Source: an uncultured Collinsella sp. (GTDB lineage Bacteria; Actinomycetota; Coriobacteriia; Coriobacteriales; Coriobacteriaceae). From it: 16,195 nt of DNA. Under the pieces are notes generated by a model. The model was given only the letters and a program-made list of their open reading frames with translations, searched no databases and was not told the origin of the DNA. Numbering within the stretch: the stretch's first letter is position 1; the number at the start of each line of letters is the position of its first letter. The translations under genes and the position numbers were made by a program. Location: positions 1 through 16,195 of the forward strand of contig CATYEN010000052.1 in assembly GCA_958405565.1 (NCBI GenBank), in the 5' to 3' direction. Shown here piece after piece: positions 6,952-13,241 of the stretch.

Positions 6952-7347
6952 CTATTTGGTCTCGTCGCCCTCCAGAAAAATCTTGCGGGTCACAAAGTTG
7001 TAGATCATGACGAGCGCGGTGGCGCAGATCTTGGCAATATTGGCCTCGAGTCCCAGACCGGCGTTGAGTGCCAGCACAATGCCGTCGTTGAGCACCAGCC
7101 CGATAACGGACAGCACGACGAAGATGATAAACTCGCGGCGGCGACTCATGCCCTCCTTGTGGGCAAACACGTACTTCATGCTCGCGACGTAGTTAAAGAT
7201 GAGCGAGACGATAAAGCCGCTGGTGTTGGCAATCAGGATGTTGAGGCCCAGACCGTAATGGAGCAGATTCATGATGCCAAAGTCGATGACGGTGGCAATG
7301 ACGCCGACGACGCCAAACTTCATGATCTGCGCAAGGAGCTTTTGCAT
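6952..7347 (-). CDS. GtrA-family four-helix membrane protein (second copy)
   Basis: 131 residues. The ATG at 7347 has AGG five bases upstream (GGCAGGTACC) and fits the family start; an upstream in-frame TTG at 7410 adds residues without family resemblance. The four hydrophobic segments and the signature loop match the neighbouring copy: KFGVVGVIATVIDFG, KYVFAHKEGMSRRREF, FVVLSVIGLVLND and FVTRKIFLEG. The expected role is movement or handling of a lipid-linked sugar in the membrane, as for other GtrA proteins. It starts 78 bases downstream of the fructose-bisphosphatase stop, with no clear terminator between, so read-through from that gene is possible. Confidence 0.85.
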   Translation of the reverse strand: MQKLLAQIMKFGVVGVIATVIDFGIMNLLHYGLGLNILIANTSGFIVSLIFNYVASMKYVFAHKEGMSRRREFIIFVVLSVIGLVLNDGIVLALNAGLGLEANIAKICATALVMIYNFVTRKIFLEGDETK

Positions 7348-7425
7348 GGTACCTGCCTTAAGCTGGCGCCGGGGCGCCGCGGTGATGACAAACGCAGAAA
7401 GTTTAGCCAATCCCCGCAGGCATCG

Positions 7426-9342
7426 CTAGATTCGCTCCTCGATAGCACCGTTTCTATATGCATCGAGCAGCTGGCGCAGATCCTGGATCTGGCTGCGAAT
7501 CTTGGCGCCAGTATCGGTGTCGCTCACCATGCGGCGTCGGTCGGCCTGGTCAAAGCGGTTGGTCTCACTCGCAATGTCCACGTTGCGCGTGAGTGCCTCG
7601 GCAACGGTGGTAAAGGCTTGGTGCGACTTGAGGCGGCAACCGCGCGAGCTGGAGATAAGCGTGTATCCGGCGATGCCCGTCTTGGGGTGGTAGGCGCGGC
7701 AAAAGCCGCCGTCGATGACCAGCAGTTTGCCGTCAGCGCGAATGGGCTGTTCGCCCTTGGTGGTCTTGACGGGGGTGTGGCCGTTGATGATGTGACCGGT
7801 CGGCGAGCAAGCCATGGGGACGACGCCGAACTCGTGCATGATGTCGTCGCAGACCGAGGGCGACGTGGTGAGCGTGTAGTACGGATCCATCGGCTCGATC
7901 CAGGTGCTCTTGTCAGCGATGTAGGCGCGCTCGAAGGTACGCACCAGGCGTCCGCTGGCGGGCGAGTTAAAGCCGATCCACAGGTACCACATCCAGTCGA
8001 GGGCGTCACGGTCGCCGGTGCGCCAGGCACGGCGGGCGATGTGGTCGCAAAAATCGAAATAATCGCGGCCGGCGTGCCAGGCGCCCAGGCAGTTCATGCT
8101 GCTAAAGGTGCCGTCTTCGTTGAGTGGCACGCAGCCATGGAACAGCAGATTGCCGTTGGTGACCTTGTACATCGAGCCGTGGGAGTAGAGGAAATCGATA
8201 TGGCGATGCAGGTGATCGGCGGTGACAAACTCGGACACGAGCTTGTCGATGATGTGCTGCTCCTCGGGCGTGAGTGTATAGGGGTCTGTCGGGTCGACGG
8301 TGGGGAAGTCGTTGGTCGTGAGCGGCCACACGCTGCCGTCGGCGAGCGTGACCGTGCCGGAGTCGAGATCGATCTTGTCGAGCAGCAGGCGGTCGGTCAT
8401 ATCGAACTCGGGGTGACGCTGGATGATCTGGCCCTCGAGCTTAAAGAGCAGCACGTTGATGGCCTTGATCAGCGGGGTGATGGACTCACCGGTGGTGTAG
8501 GTGGCATCGGCAAAGGCGACGAGCTCGCGCAGCGAGATGCCGTAGTCGTTCTCGAGGATCTCGTAATTGTCGTAGCGCAGGTTGTTGCGCAGCACCGTGG
8601 CGATGCAGGCGGGCTCGCCGGCCGCAGCGCCCATCCACAGCAGGTCGTGGTTGCCCCACTGGATGTCGAGAGAATGGTAGGTGAGCAGGCGGTCCATAAT
8701 CTTGGCCGCACCGCCGCCGCGGTCGAAGATGTCGCCCACCAGGTGCAGGTGGTCGACGGCTAGGCGCTTGATGAGTGAGGCGAGCGACTCGATAAAGTCG
8801 TCGGCGCTGGCGGTCTCCAAGATGGACTCTACGATGCGCTCGTGATAGCGCACGCGATAGTTATTCTCGTCGGGGTGCGTGTGCAGCAGCTCGTCGATGA
8901 TGTAGGCGTAGTCGCGCGGGATGGCCTTACGCACCTTGGAGCGCGTGTAGCGGCTCGAAAGCGAGCGGGCGACCATGATGAGCTGGTCGAGCATCGTCTT
9001 GTACCAGGTGGGTGAGTCCTCGTGCTGGCTGCGGACCAGGTCGATCTTCTCGCGCGGGTAGTAGATGAGCGTGCACAGCTCGCCCTTTTCGTCAAAGGAG
9101 AGCGTGTCGCCAAAGATCTCGTCGACATGCTCGCGCACGACGCCCGAGCAGTTGTTGAGGATGTGCATAAAGGCTTCGTACTCGCCATGCACGTCGCTCA
9201 TAAAATGCTCGGTGCCTTTGGGTAGGTTGAGAATGGCCGAGAGGTTGATGATCTCGGTAAACGCGGATTGCTCGGTGGGAAATTGTCTCGACAGCAGGCG
9301 CAGATACTTGAAGTCTTGCGGATTGCGATCGAATGCGACCAT
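7426..9342 (-). CDS. fbp: Fructose-1,6-bisphosphatase, class III
   Basis: 638 residues, the length typical of the class III (Firmicutes-type, PF06874) enzyme. It hydrolyses fructose 1,6-bisphosphate to fructose 6-phosphate and phosphate in gluconeogenesis, in the cytosol. The calcineurin-like metallophosphatase motifs are intact: SDVHGE (49-54), GDIFDRGG (203-210) and WGNHD (229-233). Further marks are the later HGSMY, the HGCVPLNEDG block and INGHTPV near the C-terminus. The ATG at 9342 follows GGAAGG about 8 bases upstream. It is transcribed divergently from the DegV-family gene across a 320-base intergenic region, and two GtrA genes follow downstream. No truncation or missing catalytic residue is seen. 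Confidence 0.95.
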   Translation of the reverse strand: MVAFDRNPQDFKYLRLLSRQFPTEQSAFTEIINLSAILNLPKGTEHFMSDVHGEYEAFMHILNNCSGVVREHVDEIFGDTLSFDEKGELCTLIYYPREKIDLVRSQHEDSPTWYKTMLDQLIMVARSLSSRYTRSKVRKAIPRDYAYIIDELLHTHPDENNYRVRYHERIVESILETASADDFIESLASLIKRLAVDHLHLVGDIFDRGGGAAKIMDRLLTYHSLDIQWGNHDLLWMGAAAGEPACIATVLRNNLRYDNYEILENDYGISLRELVAFADATYTTGESITPLIKAINVLLFKLEGQIIQRHPEFDMTDRLLLDKIDLDSGTVTLADGSVWPLTTNDFPTVDPTDPYTLTPEEQHIIDKLVSEFVTADHLHRHIDFLYSHGSMYKVTNGNLLFHGCVPLNEDGTFSSMNCLGAWHAGRDYFDFCDHIARRAWRTGDRDALDWMWYLWIGFNSPASGRLVRTFERAYIADKSTWIEPMDPYYTLTTSPSVCDDIMHEFGVVPMACSPTGHIINGHTPVKTTKGEQPIRADGKLLVIDGGFCRAYHPKTGIAGYTLISSSRGCRLKSHQAFTTVAEALTRNVDIASETNRFDQADRRRMVSDTDTGAKIRSQIQDLRQLLDAYRNGAIEERI

Positions 9343-9375
9343 GAAACACCTTCCGATATGGTTGGTAAAACTGAT

Positions 9376-9413
9376 AAAGCGGCGTCAAGCGTTTACCAGT
9401 ATGCGCCGCCTTT
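9376..9413 (-). other. Imperfect inverted repeat in the fbp leader region
   Basis: AAAGCGGCG (9376-9384) faces CGCCGCcTTT (9404-9413), pairing with one bulged C around a 19-base loop, about 34-71 bases upstream of the fbp start. On the minus strand the stem is followed by TTTAT only, so it is not a convincing terminator. It could be a leader hairpin or chance in GC-rich DNA. Confidence 0.3.
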
Positions 9414-9458
9414 GTTTCGATTTTGCGCCGGCGGCTGAATTGTCTGCTGAACGGTTTG

Positions 9459-9472
9459 CTAAATCGATTTAG
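9459..9472. promoter_or_regulatory. Perfect 14-bp palindrome, candidate operator
   Basis: CTAAATCGATTTAG is exactly self-complementary and AT-rich within a GC-rich genome. It lies in the divergent intergenic region, 117 bases upstream of the fbp start and 190 bases upstream of the DegV-family start. A site of this form suits a dimeric helix-turn-helix regulator. No regulator gene is adjacent, and the assignment rests on symmetry alone. Confidence 0.35.
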
Positions 9473-9625
9473 TGGAGGTAGATGTGTCGGTTGAGTGGAG
9501 ACGAAGGGGCGTTATTTGTTTCTGATGGCCCACGGCGGCGATGGAGATGTTCGTGATAAAGATGTTCAATACAAATAGTTCGAATTGGTAAATAGTGGAC
9601 ATTTGTACCGTATTTAGGCTTGCTG

Positions 9626-9634
9626 TGCGATAAT
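9626..9634 (+). promoter_or_regulatory. Extended -10 promoter of the DegV-family gene
   Basis: TGCGATAAT combines the TG extension with GATAAT, one mismatch from the consensus. TTGTAC at 9603-9608 is too far away (20 bases) to be a good -35 box. The predicted start near 9641 leaves a leader of about 22 bases carrying AAGGAG at 9651-9656. The same nonamer occurs in front of the aminoacyl-tRNA synthetase gene. Confidence 0.5.
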
Positions 9635-9662
9635 TTGCGCAGCAATAATTAAGGAGCCTCAT

Positions 9663-10553
9663 ATGAGTGATTTTGTCCTGACCTGTGAATCTGGCGCCGA
9701 TCGAACTCGCGAGTTCTTTGCGTCGCGCAATATCCCTGTCGTGTATTTCCATTACGAGATCGATGGCGTCGTCTATGACGATGACCTCTATCAGTCGATT
9801 TCGCCGGACGAGTTTTTTGCCAAGATCGCCGCGGGCGCTATGCCCAAGACGTCGCAGCTGGGTGTGGGCGAGTACGAGGAGTTTTGGGAGCCGTTCGTTG
9901 CCGAGGGCAGGGACGTGCTGCATCTGACGCTGTCGTCTGGCATTTCGGGCACATATGGTTCGGCCTGCGTTGCGGCGCAGATGCTTGCCGATCGTTATCC
10001 CGAGGGCGGCAAGGTGCGCGTGATCGATTCGCTGGCCGCGGCTTCGGGCTTTGGCCTGCTCGTGGAATATGCCGCCGACGTGCGCGATAGCGGGGCCACG
10101 CTGGAGGAAACGGCCGCTTGGGTCGAGGAGCATAAGCTCAACCTGCATCACTGGTTCTTCTCGACCGACCTGTCGAGCTATCTGCGCGGCGGGCGCATCT
10201 CGGCCGCGAGCGCGATCATCGGCACAGCACTCAAGATTTGCCCGCTTATGACGGTCGATTGCGAGGGCAAGCTGTCGCCGCGCGAGAAGATCCGTACCAA
10301 GAAGCGCGCGATTTCCGAGATGGCCAAGACCATGATGGCGCACGTGCAGGACGGCGCGGACTATTCGGGCAAGTGCATCATGTCGCACTCGGCGTGCCGC
10401 GAGGATGCCGAGGCGGTCGCAGCGCTGATTGAGGAGCAGATTCCTCAGCTCAAGGGTAAGATTGAGATTAACAACATTGGTGCCCTGATTGGCTCGCATA
10501 CCGGCCCCGGCACGGTGACGATCTTCTTTATGGGCGACAAGCGCGTGGATTAA
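9663..10553 (+). CDS. DegV-family fatty-acid-binding protein (FakB-like)
   Basis: 296 residues, full length for the family. The ATG at 9663 has a strong AAGGAG site six bases upstream. Family marks are the N-terminal strand FVLTCESGAD, PKTSQ (61-65), the lipid-headgroup loop SSGISGTY (91-98) and the C-terminal GSHTGPGTVTIFF. DegV proteins bind a single fatty acid; the FakB members present it to the kinase FakA, which makes acyl-phosphate for phospholipid synthesis. No fakA-like gene lies in the window, so whether this copy feeds FakA is unknown. It appears to be monocistronic: its own promoter lies upstream and a bidirectional hairpin follows directly. Confidence 0.9.
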   Translation: MSDFVLTCESGADRTREFFASRNIPVVYFHYEIDGVVYDDDLYQSISPDEFFAKIAAGAMPKTSQLGVGEYEEFWEPFVAEGRDVLHLTLSSGISGTYGSACVAAQMLADRYPEGGKVRVIDSLAAASGFGLLVEYAADVRDSGATLEETAAWVEEHKLNLHHWFFSTDLSSYLRGGRISAASAIIGTALKICPLMTVDCEGKLSPREKIRTKKRAISEMAKTMMAHVQDGADYSGKCIMSHSACREDAEAVAALIEEQIPQLKGKIEINNIGALIGSHTGPGTVTIFFMGDKRVD

Positions 10554-10558
10554 CGAAC

Positions 10559-10590
10559 AAGGCCCGCCTCACGTTTGTGGGGCGGGCCTT
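10559..10590. terminator. Bidirectional terminator between convergent genes
   Basis: Arms 10559-10572 and 10577-10590 form a 14-bp stem (AAGGCCCGCC at the base, one G-U pair) around GTTT. A-rich and T-rich ends lie within the stem on both sides, as in shared terminators. It is placed between the DegV-family stop (10553) and the stop of the convergent barrel gene (10601). Confidence 0.75.
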
Positions 10591-10600
10591 ACTGCTGTGC

Positions 10601-11692
10601 TTAGCGTTTCTTGCCGCGGAAGAAGAAGCCGTGCAGCGACGGCTTGAGGCCGCGGTTGGCGCGATGCTCCTCAACGCGCTCGTGGATCGAGGCGACGCGC
10701 TCGATGACCTCGTCGGGAATCGGCACGTCGGGATTCATATTCTCGACTTGGCTGACCTCGGCGGCGGCGACCTGATCGATGATGGGCACGTCTTCGCGCG
10801 AAATAACGGGCGTGGCGTCTTCTTTCATCTTGCGGTAGCGCTGCATCATGTCGGTTTGCAGCTGCTGCGCCGAAGGCGGCGTCCAGATAATGGCGTTGGC
10901 GCCGGCGGCGATGGTCTCGCGGATGCTCTCGGGTGTCTTGCCGCCCGGTGCGATGAGCGGCAGGTTGGGATAGTGCTCGCGCAACTCGCGCAGGACCTGC
11001 GGCGTGTTTTTACCGGCTGCGATGTTGAGGATTTTGGCGCCGGCGCGCACTTTGGCATGTGCATCGTCATCGCAGCGCACGACCGTGGCGATGACGGGGA
11101 TGTCCGCCATGTTGGTGATGTGCTCGACCATCTCGGCGGTGGCGGGGGAGTTGACGACGCAACCTGCGGCGCCTTGCATCTCGGAGACGGCTGCCATCTG
11201 TACGGAGCGCTTACCGGTCGTAGTTCCGCCGCCCACGCCTACAAAGACCGGGCACTCGGCGACAGTCAACAGCGCTTGCGTAATGGCAGGCTGCGGCGTG
11301 AAGGGGTAAACGGCAAAGACGGCATCGGCGTTGGAGTTGCGGATGACCGCGACGTCGGTGGTGTAGATAAGCGACTTGATGCGACGACCGAAGAGCGTAA
11401 AGCCGCTGGCCTCCTCGATCTCGTCGGGCATGCGGAGGGCCGCCTTTCGCAAACGCCCGTCGATGGGCAGCGGCTCCATGGGGAGCAGTCCGTTGGGGGT
11501 CACGGCTACCTGGGGCTCGGTGAACTCGTCTGCGAGCTCGACCTCAGAAAAATCGACCGAGGCGACGATGTCCTCGTGAACCTCGGCGGGAACATCGATG
11601 GGGGCTTGGTCGTTTGGCGCGGCAGGCGCATCAAAGGAGCTGGTGCCGACAAAGGCGTCGACGCGCTCGTTTAGGTCGTTGAGGGTATCCAT
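10601..11692 (-). CDS. Conserved alpha/beta-barrel protein of unknown function, with terminal extensions
   Basis: 363 residues. The core, about 77-290, resembles a conserved bacterial family often annotated only as hydrolase or beta/alpha-barrel protein. Its recognisable blocks are LRKAALRMPDEI, FGRRIKSLIYTTDVAVI, NADAVFAVYPFTPQP, VGVGGGTTTGKR, GAAGCVVNSPA, AGAKILNIAAGKNTP, APGGKTPESI and ANAIIWTPP. The glycine-rich loops at strand ends suit a TIM barrel that binds phosphate, but no reaction is established. Residues 1-76 are acidic and Pro/Ala-rich, and 291-363 form a second charged extension; both look unstructured or helical and are beyond the core family's usual length of about 250. The start ATG has only a weak GAG upstream; TAGAAT at 11702-11707 (minus) ends 9 bases before it, so the mRNA could be leaderless. 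Confidence 0.75.
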   Translation of the reverse strand: MDTLNDLNERVDAFVGTSSFDAPAAPNDQAPIDVPAEVHEDIVASVDFSEVELADEFTEPQVAVTPNGLLPMEPLPIDGRLRKAALRMPDEIEEASGFTLFGRRIKSLIYTTDVAVIRNSNADAVFAVYPFTPQPAITQALLTVAECPVFVGVGGGTTTGKRSVQMAAVSEMQGAAGCVVNSPATAEMVEHITNMADIPVIATVVRCDDDAHAKVRAGAKILNIAAGKNTPQVLRELREHYPNLPLIAPGGKTPESIRETIAAGANAIIWTPPSAQQLQTDMMQRYRKMKEDATPVISREDVPIIDQVAAAEVSQVENMNPDVPIPDEVIERVASIHERVEEHRANRGLKPSLHGFFFRGKKR

Positions 11693-11842
11693 GGACGCTC
11701 GATTCTATGCGATGGTGGCCGGCAGGGTGCCGGCAGCGTTGTGCTTGATAAATCGTTTGACGAGTTGATTTTTCCCCGGCGCGCCATTCGTTAGACCGAT
11801 GGGCCGGCGAACGTGAAGGAGCTGTGGTGGCGGGTATTGAGG

Positions 11843-11851
11843 TGCTATCTT
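11843..11851 (+). promoter_or_regulatory. Possible extended -10 promoter of the 56-residue gene
   Basis: TGCTATCTT has the TG extension and TATCTT (four of six). The predicted start near 11857-11858 would give a leader of about 26 bases containing GAGGTGA. TTGAGG at 11837-11842 offers an alternative -35 box, with a poor -10 near 11860. Confidence 0.35.
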
Positions 11852-11883
11852 GAATGTCCCGTTTAAAAGAGAGGTGACGCGGA

Positions 11884-12054
11884 ATGGAATTCACAGCAAT
11901 GTTGGGCTCGATTGGCCTGTGTGTGGGCGCAATCGTAGCCGCCGCGGTCATCTACTTTGTGGTTACGGCCATTAAAGGCAAAAGGGCCGAGCGCAAGGAA
12001 CGCGAGGCACTTAAGCAGCACCGTGACCAGCAGAACAAGCGTGCACAGAGATAG
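11884..12054 (+). CDS. Small single-pass membrane protein, 56 residues, function unknown
   Basis: ATG at 11884 with a good GAGGTGA site (11871-11877) six bases upstream; stop TAG at 12052-12054. Residues 6-29 are hydrophobic (a glycine-containing helix ending in VIYFVVTAI). Residues 31-56 are strongly basic and charged (KGKRAERKERE, then KQHRDQQNKR), predicting an N-out, C-in membrane protein with a helical cytoplasmic tail. The family is not recognised. The good site, the candidate promoter and the coding-like codon choice support expression. It is convergent with the RNA methyltransferase gene, with 24 bases between stops and no visible terminator. Confidence 0.65.
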   Translation: MEFTAMLGSIGLCVGAIVAAAVIYFVVTAIKGKRAERKEREALKQHRDQQNKRAQR

Positions 12055-12078
12055 CTTGTTGAGTTTTGAATCCGTGCG

Positions 12079-13182
12079 CTAGCTGCGTTTTCGGATCAGG
12101 GCGATGTAGAAGCCCTCAAAGTCGCGGCTGGGCGGAATGGTCAGCGTGCCGGGCATACCGTTGGCGACGGGCGAGACGTGGCCGGCGGCGATGGCCTCGG
12201 TGAGGGCGTTGCTCTCGACGCGTGGCTCTTCGCCAGCTTCCTGGGCGCGGCGCTTTTCACTTTCGCTCGGCGTGCCATCGAGGGGGATAAGCTCGCAGTC
12301 CATGTGCTTGTCGAGGGCCTCTTGCAAGGCGTCCTCGTTTTCCTGCGGCATAATCGAACAAGTGGAATAGACGAGCGTGCCGCCCGGTTTGAGGGCTCCC
12401 ATGGCGCGGTCTAGAAGCGCGCGCTGCGAGCGGGCGCACTTGCAAAGCAGCTGCTCGGTGAGGCCGCGCAGACTCTTCTCGTTGCCGCTGATGACGGTGC
12501 CCGTGCCGGTGCAGGGAGCATCGAGCAGGATACGGTCAAAGCGGAAGAACTCGTCGAGCTCGCGTGCGTCGATGCGCATGACGGGCACGTTTTTTGCGCC
12601 TTGGCGGTGGAGGTTGGCTTCGAGCTTCTCGGCGCGGGGAATGCTCATCTCGCAGGCCGTGAGATGAGCCTGGCTCTGGGTGAGGGCGGCGATCTGCGTC
12701 GTCTTGCCGCCAGGGGCTGCGCACATGTCCAGGATGTCCTCGCCGGCCTGGGCGCCCAGGACCAACGGCGGCATCATGGACGACAGGCTTTGCAAGTAGA
12801 TCTTGCCGTCGCGGTAGATGTCGAGGTCCCACAGGTCGGAAACCTGGGCCTCGGGCAGGATGAAGGCGTCCGGATACCAGGTAACGGTTTGGTGCGCGAT
12901 GCCGGCCTCGTCGAGTGCGGCGGCGATGTCCTCGGCGGTCGCCTTGAACGTGTTGGCGCGCAGCGTGACCGGGCGTGCGGCAGCGGCGCCGAAGCCCTCG
13001 ATCATGAGCTCGGCATCGGCGGGGGCATAGGCGCCGGCGACCGTGTCGACCATAAAGCGCGGCAGGTCGGCGGCGGAGTGTTGGGCGGCAAGCTGGTCGG
13101 AAAGCTCGGTAGCAGCAAACTGCCTGAGCTTGAGCTCGGCCTTGACCTGCTTTTTCTGCTTACGACGACGCGGCTTGGACAT
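12079..13182 (-). CDS. RNA (cytosine-C5) methyltransferase, NOL1/NOP2/Sun family
   Basis: 367 residues. It transfers a methyl group from S-adenosylmethionine to C5 of cytosine in rRNA or tRNA. The motifs are complete: LRANTFK (74-80), SAM-binding DMCAAPGGKT (152-161), DAPCTGTG with the release cysteine C224, STCS with the nucleophile C275 followed by QENE, and the closing GFYIALIRK. The N-terminus is very basic (about 1-19), suiting RNA binding. There is no NusB-like N-terminal domain as in RsmB and no obvious C-terminal PUA domain as in RsmF, so the target cannot be named. The ATG at 13182 follows GAAGGA seven bases away. It lies 59 bases downstream of the tRNA synthetase gene on the same strand, so the two may be co-transcribed. 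Confidence 0.9.
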   Translation of the reverse strand: MSKPRRRKQKKQVKAELKLRQFAATELSDQLAAQHSAADLPRFMVDTVAGAYAPADAELMIEGFGAAAARPVTLRANTFKATAEDIAAALDEAGIAHQTVTWYPDAFILPEAQVSDLWDLDIYRDGKIYLQSLSSMMPPLVLGAQAGEDILDMCAAPGGKTTQIAALTQSQAHLTACEMSIPRAEKLEANLHRQGAKNVPVMRIDARELDEFFRFDRILLDAPCTGTGTVISGNEKSLRGLTEQLLCKCARSQRALLDRAMGALKPGGTLVYSTCSIMPQENEDALQEALDKHMDCELIPLDGTPSESEKRRAQEAGEEPRVESNALTEAIAAGHVSPVANGMPGTLTIPPSRDFEGFYIALIRKRS

Positions 13183-13241
13183 CCGTCTTTCCTTCCCGTC
13201 CCAAATAGACTACTTTCCGGGCACGCCGCTGCTGGCGTGCT

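Noticed and set aside
6946..8763. Long plus-strand open frame over GtrA and fbp
   Set aside because: It is antisense to a class III fructose-bisphosphatase with all motifs intact, and its composition is Val/Asp/Gly-biased as expected of a shadow frame.
9383..9399. TTGACG and a cre-like sequence (GGTAAACGCTTGAC on the minus strand) upstream of fbp
   Set aside because: No acceptable -10 box stands at 16-18 bases from TTGACG, and the cre-like site fails at the conserved final positions; CcpA control is not established for this lineage.
9570..9607. Inverted repeat TACAAAT/ATTTGTA upstream of the DegV-family gene
   Set aside because: Only 7 bases with a 24-base gap in AT-rich DNA, likely by chance.
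11718..11734. GCCGGC-AGGGT-GCCGGC hairpin between the barrel gene and the small membrane protein gene
   Set aside because: Short and GC-only, self-complementary six-mers are common in this base composition; no U-tract and no gene ends there.
13221..13240. 7-bp hairpin between the MetRS-like and RNA methyltransferase genes as a terminator
   Set aside because: No T-run follows on the minus strand, so termination is not supported; it may still be a weak processing or attenuating hairpin.
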